A DNA stretch of 64,000 bases. It comes from Sunxiuqinia elliptica (GTDB lineage: Bacteria; Bacteroidota; Bacteroidia; Bacteroidales; Prolixibacteraceae). Made by a program: the position numbers and the translations under genes. The stretch is taken from positions 124,001-188,000 of the forward strand of contig NZ_FONW01000005.1 of NCBI RefSeq assembly GCF_900113005.1, in the 5' to 3' direction. Numbering within the stretch: the first letter of the stretch is position 1; every line of letters begins with the position of its first letter. Shown here piece after piece: positions 17,710 through 26,362 of this stretch. Under the pieces are notes generated by a model. The model saw only the letters and a program-made list of their open reading frames with translations, did not search any database and had not been told where the DNA came from.

Positions 17710-19563
17710 TTATTGTGGTCCTGCTCCGTATGTCGGATTTGATTTATCGAACCACAATCTTTCGCTATTTAATACCTCTGGATTGATCGTACCGGTGGTA
17801 AAGCCTTGCTCTTCCATTGCTTGCTTTTTGTTCTCGAAGTTTTTGTCATCCTCGGTCAGCGTGTTGATTGTAAAACGACGAGGAACGGTTAGCTCGCTAC
17901 CTGATGATAACAATTCATCCCATGGAAGAAGGTCACTTCCTTTTTTAGGAATACCAGAACGGCGTACAAGTGTCCACATGTCTCCTGGTGTATTGGCAAA
18001 GTTGATGTACTGTTGAATGTACACTTTCTCAAGACCATTTTCTCCCAGGTCATAAGCTGGCTGTTCCAATAAATGTTCAACCTCTCCATTCTTAAGTTTA
18101 GTTGATGCTTCTTCTGCTTTTGTTGGATCAAGATAAACAGGGTCTGTGTTGTAGTATGGCATTTGGTTGTTTTCTGCCAAGGCATCAGCGCGAAGGATTG
18201 AGAGTTCAACTCCTCTGTTAAAATAATCTTGAGCTGACTTAGGAAGGTTAGCTCCTAATAGCTTGAATTCGGCCAAATACAAATTGGTTTCAGCTGCACT
18301 ACCCAAAATTACATGCAATGGAGGATCGTTGTCTTTCAATTGGATTACACGTCCACCTGGTTTTGTTGGGTAAGTGTAGTCGTATGTTGTCCGAACCAGT
18401 TTTTCAGAGAAAAGAGAAGTTGCAGAATAAGTCTTTTCTTTATCATCTAAGCTGATTTTGTACAAGTTTCCTTGATCAAAATAAATGTTGTTGGCTGCAT
18501 CGAGAGTTGCATCGGGAGCTAAAGGAACACCGTGGTAGCGAACCCAAGGTTCTCCAGCACCCTTCCAACCTGCAAAATTGCCATCAGCATCGTATTCAAC
18601 GTATTCTTCTACGTATGGAGGTAGCGCTTTCTCTGCATCAATGAATGCTTGTACAACTTCTGCGTTGAATCCATTCTTTTCGAAAATAAAACGAACGCGT
18701 GGGTCTTGATTTTCTACCATGAAATCGACTAGGTTTTTGCTAGCATATCCAATCCAAAAACCGTTTCCTGTTCCGTGGTATTTTACACCACGATTGTATA
18801 CAAAATCGTCAGTAAGGTCATCCATGTAACCGGCAGGAGAAGTCGCAACTTCTTCTGCAATTTGGTTTGCTTTTGTTGGATTTACTCCTTGAAGGCGTAC
18901 TGCAATTTTTAGTTTCAGTAAGTTACAGTATTTTGCCCATTTTGAGTAGTCACCACCATAGATTACATCTTGATCTCCAAGAACAACCTGGTTTTCTGCA
19001 GTTGTTAGGATCTCAAGCGCAAGGTCCAATTCGTTTAACCAAGTATTGAATAATTCTTCTTGGGCATCAAATTTAGGAGTGATTAATGGCGGATTTGTGT
19101 ACGGTGCTAAGCCAGCCTCAGAGTAAACCATTGACCCAGTGAGGTCGGTAATAGTCATTGAAGGCTGAATCTGGATTGGATAAGTAATTGCAACCATGGC
19201 CTGGTGAAGAGCCTTGTTTTCTTCGCTCATTGCTTCAACTGAATAACGGATATCCTGCGTTTGAGGAAAAAGCTCTTTGTATGGATTTTGTGTGCCAAAG
19301 TCTCCCATTTCAACTAAGCCAGGACCATTACCTCCTTGTACTGTAGTTACCTGTGCCCATGGATAGATATATTGAAAGTTGGAGTAGAACCAGTTGGTAT
19401 AATCGTTTCCGTACATTTGCTCAACGGCTTTTGTGACGGAATATCTCAATTCTGGTGCTGATAAGTCTGATGGGTTTGAGTTTAGGTCTGCAAATTTCTC
19501 TTTGTCGCAGCCCCAAGTCATCAGAAAAATCAATGCGAATATGATATTGAATGTCTTTTTCAT
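17710..19563 (-). CDS. SusD/RagB-type outer-membrane lipoprotein (SusD2)
   Basis: About 617 residues. A short hydrophobic leader ends at a lipobox-like TWGC (Cys19 counted from the chosen ATG). The mature start, ADLNSNPSDLS, is the SusD-like 2 subgroup pattern. A helical repeat region near 165-245 includes NLLKLKIAVRLQGVNP. I chose the ATG at 19563, because the further in-frame start three codons upstream is a TTG. It begins 22 bp after the SusC2 stop, so it is the lid protein of that transporter. Confidence 0.9.
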   Translation of the reverse strand: MKKTFNIIFALIFLMTWGCDKEKFADLNSNPSDLSAPELRYSVTKAVEQMYGNDYTNWFYSNFQYIYPWAQVTTVQGGNGPGLVEMGDFGTQNPYKELFPQTQDIRYSVEAMSEENKALHQAMVAITYPIQIQPSMTITDLTGSMVYSEAGLAPYTNPPLITPKFDAQEELFNTWLNELDLALEILTTAENQVVLGDQDVIYGGDYSKWAKYCNLLKLKIAVRLQGVNPTKANQIAEEVATSPAGYMDDLTDDFVYNRGVKYHGTGNGFWIGYASKNLVDFMVENQDPRVRFIFEKNGFNAEVVQAFIDAEKALPPYVEEYVEYDADGNFAGWKGAGEPWVRYHGVPLAPDATLDAANNIYFDQGNLYKISLDDKEKTYSATSLFSEKLVRTTYDYTYPTKPGGRVIQLKDNDPPLHVILGSAAETNLYLAEFKLLGANLPKSAQDYFNRGVELSILRADALAENNQMPYYNTDPVYLDPTKAEEASTKLKNGEVEHLLEQPAYDLGENGLEKVYIQQYINFANTPGDMWTLVRRSGIPKKGSDLLPWDELLSSGSELTVPRRFTINTLTEDDKNFENKKQAMEEQGFTTGTINPEVLNSERLWFDKSNPTYGAGPQ

Positions 19564-19585
19564 TATTCTCAATTTTTTACGTTAA

Positions 19586-22500
19586 TTAAAAGTCAACAGA
19601 TAACGTCATCGTATATGTTGCCGTATTGGGGACGATTGAACGTTGCAGGAAGCTTCCACTACTTGTTGTTCCCCTGAAGCTTTCCGGGTTCATATTGTTA
19701 GGCATCGTATTATACAAGTACCCTAAGTTCCGGGCATTAAAAGCAACATAGATGTTTTGTGCCTTAATTTTTTGTGCAATAGATTTTGGCAAGTTATAAC
19801 CAATTGAGATATTTCTTAAAGCGATGTAGTTCAATTCGTCGTACCAAGAATCGTTAATCACACCTTGTCCCCAAGAGTTTGTGAAATAATGATAGAATCC
19901 TGCATGTGTTGGTTCAACATAACCGGCATCAAATGCTTCTTGATAGGTCATGCCGCCTACGTTTACTTTTTCTCCGCTAGGACTGGTAATCTCTTGTCCT
20001 TTTGCAAAAACCCCATCAGGAATAATACCATCAGTAAATGTTTGGCCTTTAGAGTCATCGTATTGAGACTCCCAGCTAACACCACCATATTCAGGATCTC
20101 TTCCGTATAATGATGTTTCTAGCCAACCATACGAAGTTCCGTAGCGGTTTGCGTAAGAAGCTACATGGCCTCCAAAACGAGCATCAAGTAATACCGAAAG
20201 AGTAACTCCTTTGTAATGGAACGTGTTATCCCAAGAGCCTTCAAAGTCTGGTGTGATTTTACCTACTTTTTGGGCTTCATTGCTACGTTCAAAGAATGCA
20301 CCTCTTCTGGAATCACTCCAGACCAATACATTCATTCCATTTCTAGGATCATTTGGATCTTCTGATTGATATTTCTTTGGAAGGATATCTGACATTAGTA
20401 CACCATATTCACCACCTTCGAAAGCCACGGAGCCTACACGAAAGTTTCCTCCATTCACGATTCCTCCGAGTACGCGGTAAGCTCCAAAGTCATCATGAAG
20501 ATCAGTTACTGTTGTGGTATTGTTCCAGTAATTGAATGTTGAAACCCACTCAAAATTGGTGGTTTTGATTGGGGTGACATTTACTTTCAGCTCAATCCCT
20601 TTGTTTTCTAGGGTTCCGACGTTGGTCAATAAGTTTTTGATTCCAGATTCTTCAGGAATTGGAACTTCTCCAATTTGGTTATTAATAACTTCGTTGTAGT
20701 AGGCAAAGTCTACCCCGAAACGGTTGCTGAAGAAACGAAGGTCAACACCAACTTCAAAAGAGTTTTTCTTTTCAGGTTTGATATTACGGTCAACAGACAA
20801 TGTGCTTTTAGCATTGTTATAAACGAAGCCTCCTGAGGCTAATTCATATTTACCTATTTTATATCCAGGGTTGATATAGTAAGGAGAAGTGTCATTACCA
20901 ACTTGTGCCCAAGAAACGCGCAGCTTACCGAAGGATAACCAGTTTGGGGTATCTAAGGTTTCGCTGAACAACCAAGATGAACTAACAGAAGGGTAGAAGT
21001 ATGAGTTGTTACCGGTTCCGTCTGTGTAAACTAGGGCTGAAGACCAGTCGTTACGCCCCGTAATGTCCAGGAAGAGTTGATCTCTCCATCCAAAGTTTGC
21101 TAAGAAGTACAGCGAGTTAATTTGCTTTGTTCCTTCAATTTTACCTTCAGATTTGAGTGTCTTTTTGGAGTTGCCAAGGAAGAATCTTCCAGGAACAATT
21201 AGTCCTCCATCAGTTTCAACTTTTGTATAGGACTTTTCTTGCTTCCACATTTCGCCACCAAACATGATGTTTGTGGAGATATCGTCAGTTAATTGGCGAT
21301 TGATACTGGCTACCAGTTTCCCTGTTTGGCTTACGTCTTTTATGTGATGTAGTTTGTAGTAGCCGCCTTCATTTGCATAGCCTCTACCTAATTCTTTTTT
21401 CTCTGCAGAAACGTTATAGGCATTCATGTTACCTTCAGCTTTGATTGACAGCCAATCGGTAATATTGGCAGTTAAGCTTACGATTGGTCTAACTACTTGC
21501 TCTTTGCGGGAATCTACATCCATGTTGTAGGCAAACCATGTTGAGTTGCCAGGGACGTATATGTTTGCATCGCTATAAGCAGACTGAGGAGTACCTCCAT
21601 GTGGCGCTTGGTAAACTTCTCTTTTGTTCCATTTTTCAGCATCATACCAGTTTACCCAATTGCCTCCAATGAAATTCTCAGCCAAGTTATTTCGTGGGTT
21701 TTTAGGGTTTGAGGTCGTAAAGGAGATTGATGCCTCAGCCTGTAACCAGTCTGATAGTTTATGAGTTCCGGCAAAGCGCAATGAATTACGAGTGAATTCA
21801 TTGGAAGGAAAAACCCCTGTTCTGTGATTGTAAGAATCAGATAGGTAGAATGTACTTTTATCGTTTCCTCCGCTTATCGCAACAGAAGTATTGCTGTTAA
21901 ATCCGGTTTCATAGGCTTTTAGCATGTGGTCTTTGATCGGGCTGTAGCTAGTTGTGCTTCCATCATAGTCAACGATATCACGTCCATCGAATTTTGGACC
22001 ATAGCCCATCCATTCCCAGTCAAAATTTTGCTTTGTTATAATGCCGTCCCCATTAGTATAGACTTGATTGCGGTCAAAACGGTAGTAGTTTCCTTTGGCA
22101 TCTTTGTTCCCATAATCAATATACCCGGGCATTGCACCAGGAGCATAAACATACTGGAAGTCCGGTTGACCAAAGGCATGATCAATACCTACAGATTGAG
22201 AAACTTTTACGCCCAATCCCTTTTGGCCTTGGCCATCCTTTGTTTTAATGACCACAGCACCATTGATCCCACGAGAACCATACAATGCTGTAGCAGCTGC
22301 TCCCTTCAATACAGAAACGGATTCATAATCGTCTGGGTTCAGGTTTTTTAATTGGTTTCCAAAGTCATTTGAGTTGCTTGACCAGTCTGCATGGGCGTTT
22401 GATACTTCATTATCAAGAATTACGCCATCTACGACAAAGATCGGTTGGTTGTTGTCCGAATTTAATACTGATACCCCGCGGATTTGGATTTTTGAATTAC

Positions 22501-22999
22501 CAAAAAGACCACCATCAGAAGCACCAATACTAACACCTGCAGACTTTCCTTGCAGGGCCTGAACTGTTCCGACAGTGTTGGCAGATGCAATTTCTTCACC
22601 TTTTACCTCAGTGAAAGCATAGCCAATCTTTTTTGTTTGCCGTTTGATACCAAGAGCAGTAACAACAACTTCGTCCAGACCTGTTGTTTCAGGGGTCATT
22701 TTTAAGTTGTATGTTTTTGATTCATCGGCATTGATTTCATGAGTTTCCATACCAATGAAAGAAAAAACAACGACTGATCCTTGAGATACTGTTACAACAT
22801 AGTTCCCGTCGAGATCGGTCACTGTTCCATTTGTTGTTCCTTGTTGAACAACAGATACACCTGGAAGGGGTGCACCATCTTCGGAGCTGGTAACATTACC
22901 GGAAATTTTCACTTCCTGTGCAATTACAAAACCAACTCCCATAAAAAGCACTGTTAGTGTAAACAGGCTCTTCATTAACCATTTTAATTTTCGATTCAT
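19586..22999 (-). CDS. SusC/RagA TonB-dependent transporter (SusC2)
   Basis: At 1137 residues it is the largest of the three array SusCs. Order of parts: signal peptide (ending VIAQ), CarboxypepD_reg-like domain, plug (LDEVVVTALGIKR, IQIRGVSVL, VLKGAAATALYGSRGINGAVVIKT), barrel, and C-terminal strand ending LSVDF. No STN domain. About the first 130 residues and the 30 bp before the ATG are almost the same as in SusC1, then similarity falls sharply. That is a mosaic pattern, so the barrel probably recognises a different ligand. ROK2 ends 44 bp upstream. Confidence 0.96.
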   Translation of the reverse strand: MNRKLKWLMKSLFTLTVLFMGVGFVIAQEVKISGNVTSSEDGAPLPGVSVVQQGTTNGTVTDLDGNYVVTVSQGSVVVFSFIGMETHEINADESKTYNLKMTPETTGLDEVVVTALGIKRQTKKIGYAFTEVKGEEIASANTVGTVQALQGKSAGVSIGASDGGLFGNSKIQIRGVSVLNSDNNQPIFVVDGVILDNEVSNAHADWSSNSNDFGNQLKNLNPDDYESVSVLKGAAATALYGSRGINGAVVIKTKDGQGQKGLGVKVSQSVGIDHAFGQPDFQYVYAPGAMPGYIDYGNKDAKGNYYRFDRNQVYTNGDGIITKQNFDWEWMGYGPKFDGRDIVDYDGSTTSYSPIKDHMLKAYETGFNSNTSVAISGGNDKSTFYLSDSYNHRTGVFPSNEFTRNSLRFAGTHKLSDWLQAEASISFTTSNPKNPRNNLAENFIGGNWVNWYDAEKWNKREVYQAPHGGTPQSAYSDANIYVPGNSTWFAYNMDVDSRKEQVVRPIVSLTANITDWLSIKAEGNMNAYNVSAEKKELGRGYANEGGYYKLHHIKDVSQTGKLVASINRQLTDDISTNIMFGGEMWKQEKSYTKVETDGGLIVPGRFFLGNSKKTLKSEGKIEGTKQINSLYFLANFGWRDQLFLDITGRNDWSSALVYTDGTGNNSYFYPSVSSSWLFSETLDTPNWLSFGKLRVSWAQVGNDTSPYYINPGYKIGKYELASGGFVYNNAKSTLSVDRNIKPEKKNSFEVGVDLRFFSNRFGVDFAYYNEVINNQIGEVPIPEESGIKNLLTNVGTLENKGIELKVNVTPIKTTNFEWVSTFNYWNNTTTVTDLHDDFGAYRVLGGIVNGGNFRVGSVAFEGGEYGVLMSDILPKKYQSEDPNDPRNGMNVLVWSDSRRGAFFERSNEAQKVGKITPDFEGSWDNTFHYKGVTLSVLLDARFGGHVASYANRYGTSYGWLETSLYGRDPEYGGVSWESQYDDSKGQTFTDGIIPDGVFAKGQEITSPSGEKVNVGGMTYQEAFDAGYVEPTHAGFYHYFTNSWGQGVINDSWYDELNYIALRNISIGYNLPKSIAQKIKAQNIYVAFNARNLGYLYNTMPNNMNPESFRGTTSSGSFLQRSIVPNTATYTMTLSVDF

Positions 23000-23043
23000 A
23001 GAGATGTTTTTTTTACATAGTTAATAAAAGAATAATTATATAA

Positions 23044-24285
23044 TTAAATAGAGTTTGTGTCTAATGATTTATCTCTGAATATTTGTTGAAATACCATAAC
23101 TGCGACTCCTTTGAGGCCTGACTTTTCCCCAAGTTCTGATATTTCTATTCTGACATTATTTTGAATGCTTTCCAGGCAATATTGATTGATCGTTTGTTGA
23201 ATGGGGAAAAGCACGTATTGCTGAGCTTGTGAAAGCGGGCCATTTAGGACAATGAGTTCAGGATTATAGAGTTGAATGAGGGTTGATAATCCCCAACCTA
23301 ATTTTTTGCTAAGCTCGTTAAGTAGCGAGATTGATAATTCATCTCCTTTTTTAGCACAAGTGATAATTGCATCAACAGTAAGCTGTGAGGGCGCATTTGC
23401 AACAAGAGTAGTTAGGTGCGAGATTGCTCCTGCTGCTAATCGTTCTTGAGCCATTTCAATTAGAGCTCGGGCAGAGGCTATTGTTTGTAGGCAGCCTTGC
23501 TTGCCACATTCACAGAGCTTGCCGTTCGGGACTACTCGGATATGGCTGAACTCTCCAGCACTTCCGTTCGAGCCATGATATATTTGACCATTGAGGATGA
23601 TTCCTAGTCCAAGTCCCCAATTCCAGTTTAATACCAATGTGTTTTTTGTATTTTGTGCTTTCCCAAAGACGCATTCACCCAAAGCTTGCATGCGTGCGTC
23701 ATTTTCAATAATGACTGGCATCTTTAATTGAGCGGATAATCTTGCTTTTATGTTTTGGTCTTGTGAATTTTTGATGGTTTTATTTATACCAGATTTGACG
23801 TCAATTATTCCAGGCATGCTAACTCCTGTCGCAATTATCTTCTCTCTGGAAATGCCAGTCTTTTTTATAAGCGTTTTGAGTGTTTCTTCTGTTTTTGTTT
23901 CCAGCTCTGTGTCATCAATGTTGGTCTTGAATTCAATTGTTGAAGAAAGCTCTGAATTGAGGCTATTGAATATTGATGCTTTTGCTTTGTAGTGCCCAAT
24001 TTCTATGGCTAAGATGTAGTAGGCGTGCTCAGTGTGCCCATATAAAATGGGGCGTCGACCTCCTTTAGACGCCCCGACTCCTACTATTTTTACGGTGCCT
24101 TCTTGTATTAATTCGTCCAAGACAGAGCGAACTGTAGGTAGACTAACATGGGTTTTTTTGCTTAGGGAAGATGCAGAAAGAAGAGTGTTCTTATACAGAT
24201 GAAGAAGTACTTGCATTCGGAGCTTATAGTGTTTAAGCTCACTTATTGTCATCCTTTCTGTGTTTTCCTTTTTTTGAAGAACCAT
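23044..24285 (-). CDS. ROK-family transcriptional regulator (ROK2)
   Basis: 413 residues, collinear with ROK1 over the full length. HTH at about 15-75 (SASSLSKKTHVSLPTVRSVLDEL), the ROK domain with degenerate ATP loop (IEIGHYKAK), the IENDARMQALGE motif, and the zinc site CECGKQGC. The N-terminal stretch before MTISELK (MVLQKKENTER) is conserved among the paralogues, which supports the first ATG over the internal one at codon 12. It leads the SusC2-SusD2 cassette and lies directly downstream of the orphan ROK3. Confidence 0.92.
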   Translation of the reverse strand: MVLQKKENTERMTISELKHYKLRMQVLLHLYKNTLLSASSLSKKTHVSLPTVRSVLDELIQEGTVKIVGVGASKGGRRPILYGHTEHAYYILAIEIGHYKAKASIFNSLNSELSSTIEFKTNIDDTELETKTEETLKTLIKKTGISREKIIATGVSMPGIIDVKSGINKTIKNSQDQNIKARLSAQLKMPVIIENDARMQALGECVFGKAQNTKNTLVLNWNWGLGLGIILNGQIYHGSNGSAGEFSHIRVVPNGKLCECGKQGCLQTIASARALIEMAQERLAAGAISHLTTLVANAPSQLTVDAIITCAKKGDELSISLLNELSKKLGWGLSTLIQLYNPELIVLNGPLSQAQQYVLFPIQQTINQYCLESIQNNVRIEISELGEKSGLKGVAVMVFQQIFRDKSLDTNSI

Positions 24286-24342
24286 ACTCTGGCTTGTTAG
24301 TGTTAGTTTTATAAATTGAAATTTTAAGATCGAATACTTTAT

Positions 24343-24402
24343 TAAAAAATTTCAAAACGAAAATATAGAATTCAAATAAAGTTTTAAAGTATTTTAACAT
24401 TT
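24343..24402 (-). promoter_or_regulatory. 60-bp block conserved upstream of ROK1 and ROK2 (ROK2 copy)
   Basis: Same length and gap-free alignment with 17037-17096; it ends 58 bp before the ROK2 ATG. The shared decamer GTCATTTTGC occurs again at 24435-24444. Because the middle of the block varies while both flanks are kept, the flanks look like functional contacts (promoter box and operator), although recent duplication alone could also explain them. Confidence 0.6.
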
Positions 24403-24444
24403 AAATTTAAAAATATATTTAAGATGGATTTAGAGTCATTTTGC

Positions 24445-24849
24445 TTTTTGGTTTAACTCTTTTGTAGAATAATGTTTTTTTATTTTCCTGGAGACTGTCT
24501 GTTTGGCTGAAGTCTTATTTCGTTGTTGTGGGAGGAATTATCCTTTAGAGGCACTATGGAAGCGTTTTTTCATAGATATGTGATGATTTGTTAGCATTAA
24601 TTTAATACTAAGAGACACTTTGTATTTTTTGTTCTATAAGGAAGGAGAGGTCTTTTCTTTGACTTTTTTGTAACGAGAAGGAGGGGAGAAGCGGCTTTAG
24701 CTAAAACGAAAGGGTGTTTTTGTGTTGGTGAGTTGAGCGCTAGTTGTGATGTAGATATGTATTTTCTGATAACGAAGGAGATAATACCTAGCGTTTCCAG
24801 TTATTTTATGATAGGGGAAGCCCTTTATTCGAAAAGTTTTTCTTGGTAG
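24445..24849. other. Intergenic region between ROK3 and ROK2
   Basis: About 400 AT-rich bases. I see no ORF, no recognisable terminator after ROK3, and no remnant of a SusC or SusD gene that would explain why ROK3 lacks partners. Confidence 0.4.
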
Positions 24850-26088
24850 TTATAGTGAGATATCTGTGGATTTGTCCCGAAAAATACGATGAAATACCAT
24901 GACTGCGACCCCCTTCAGACCAGATTGTTCTCCAATCTCAGAGATTTCGATTTTGACATTGTTTTGAATGTTTTCCAGGCAATATTGGTTTATGCTTTGC
25001 TGGATTGGAACCAACACATACTGTTGGGCTTCTGCCAAGGGACCATTAAGAACAATCAGCTCTGGATTGTAAAGTTGGATAAGGATTGATAGTCCCCAGC
25101 CAAACTTTTTGGAAACTTCATTAAGTAAGGAGATTGATAGTTCGTCTCCCTTTTTGGCGCAATTAATAATGTCCCTCACGGTTACTTCTTCTGGCTTTGT
25201 TGCAAATAGGCTGGTCAGTTGGGAGATTGCTCCTTCTTTTATTTGTTGTTGGGCCATATCAATCAGGGGGCGGGCAGAGGCTATTGTTTGTAAGCAACCT
25301 TGCTTGCCGCATTCGCATAGCTTGCCGTTGGGTATCATGCGGATGTGGCTAAATTCCCCGGCAGTTCCGCTTGACCCATGGTAAATTTGCCCGTTCAGGA
25401 TCATGCCGAGTCCTAATCCCCAGCTCCAATTGATCACAAGTGTATTTTTGGTTTTTTTTGCTTTTCCAAAGACAAATTCACCCAGAGCTTGCATGCGTGC
25501 GTCGTTCTCGATGATGACGGGCATTTGAAGTGCGGATACTAATCGTTTTTGTACGTTTTGCTGATTGGTATTTTTGATGGTTCTGTTCACTCCTTTTTTA
25601 CTGTCGATTAAGCCGGGCATGCTGATTCCTGTTGCAATGACTTTTTCTTTTGAGATGCCAGCTTCCTTGAGGAGTGTTTGAAAAACTTCGTTTGTTTTGT
25701 TTTCCAGGTTGGGATCATCAATATCTGTGGTGTATTCGATGATTGAGGTAAGTTCTTTGTTTAAGCTGTTGAGAATTACTGCTTTTGCTTTGTAGTGGCC
25801 TATTTCAATTGCCATAATGCAATAGGCGTTGTCGGCATGGCAATAGAGGATTGGCCGTCTTCCTCCTTGAGAGTCTCCAATTCCTGCAACTTGTACAACT
25901 CCCTCGTTGATTAATTCATCCAAAATGGAACGAACTGTTGGTAGGCTAACATGATTTTTTTTGCTGAGAGCAGAGGCCGATTGGGGGTGTTTCTTATAGA
26001 GATTAAGAAGAATTTGCATGCGTAGCTTGTAGCGCTTAAGTTCGCTAATTGCCATCTTTTCAGTATCTTCTTTTTTTAATTGAACCAT
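24850..26088 (-). CDS. ROK-family transcriptional regulator without adjacent SusC (ROK3)
   Basis: 412 residues from the ATG at 26088. An in-frame start 53 codons upstream would add a hydrophobic tail not shared by the paralogues and is rejected. The architecture matches ROK1: HTH (SASALSKKNHVSLPTVRSILDEL), degenerate ATP loop IEIGHYKAK, IENDARMQALGE, and zinc cysteines CECGKQGC. Unlike the other three it is not followed by susC; the next gene downstream is ROK2, 564 bp away. It could act in trans on the whole array, or be left over from a lost cassette. Confidence 0.9.
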   Translation of the reverse strand: MVQLKKEDTEKMAISELKRYKLRMQILLNLYKKHPQSASALSKKNHVSLPTVRSILDELINEGVVQVAGIGDSQGGRRPILYCHADNAYCIMAIEIGHYKAKAVILNSLNKELTSIIEYTTDIDDPNLENKTNEVFQTLLKEAGISKEKVIATGISMPGLIDSKKGVNRTIKNTNQQNVQKRLVSALQMPVIIENDARMQALGEFVFGKAKKTKNTLVINWSWGLGLGMILNGQIYHGSSGTAGEFSHIRMIPNGKLCECGKQGCLQTIASARPLIDMAQQQIKEGAISQLTSLFATKPEEVTVRDIINCAKKGDELSISLLNEVSKKFGWGLSILIQLYNPELIVLNGPLAEAQQYVLVPIQQSINQYCLENIQNNVKIEISEIGEQSGLKGVAVMVFHRIFRDKSTDISL

Positions 26089-26204
26089 GGGTTGAATGTT
26101 TAGGTTTAGAAATGGTTGATAACGAAGGTTGGTTAGGAAAAAGAAAGGAGCTAAGATATAAAAAGAGAATAAGATTTTTGCATGAAGAATTAGAAACTGT
26201 TTAA

Positions 26205-26220
26205 ATTTTATCGATAAAAT
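26205..26220. promoter_or_regulatory. 16-bp perfect palindrome upstream of ROK3
   Basis: ATTTTATCGATAAAAT, perfectly self-complementary, 117 bp before the ROK3 ATG and downstream of the SusD3 terminator. AT-rich dyads with TTTT/AAAA arms resemble the general form of ROK-repressor operators (NagC/Mlc type). Operator function is inference. Confidence 0.5.
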
Positions 26221-26299
26221 ATATTTAGAAGCCGTTTTGATGAGCAATAAAACTTAAGCAGTTTCTTGGAAGGAAGACTAAAATAATAAGTATGGTCGT

Positions 26300-26334
26300 A
26301 AAAAAAAGCCTTTCAGATTTTTTCCGAAAGGCTT
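26300..26334 (-). terminator. Terminator after SusD3
   Basis: A 9-bp stem (AAGCCTTTC / GAAAGGCTT) with an 11-nt loop and a T run on the minus strand, 28 bp past the SusD3 stop. Confidence 0.88.
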
Positions 26335-26362
26335 CTTGTTAGCTAGAGTTTATTTATTGAAC

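Noticed and set aside
26089-26247. 53-residue N-terminal extension of ROK3 with a hydrophobic stretch
   Set aside because: The three paralogues all begin at the equivalent of the ATG at 26088 (MV..., then EDTEKM-like residues); the extension covers the presumed regulatory region.
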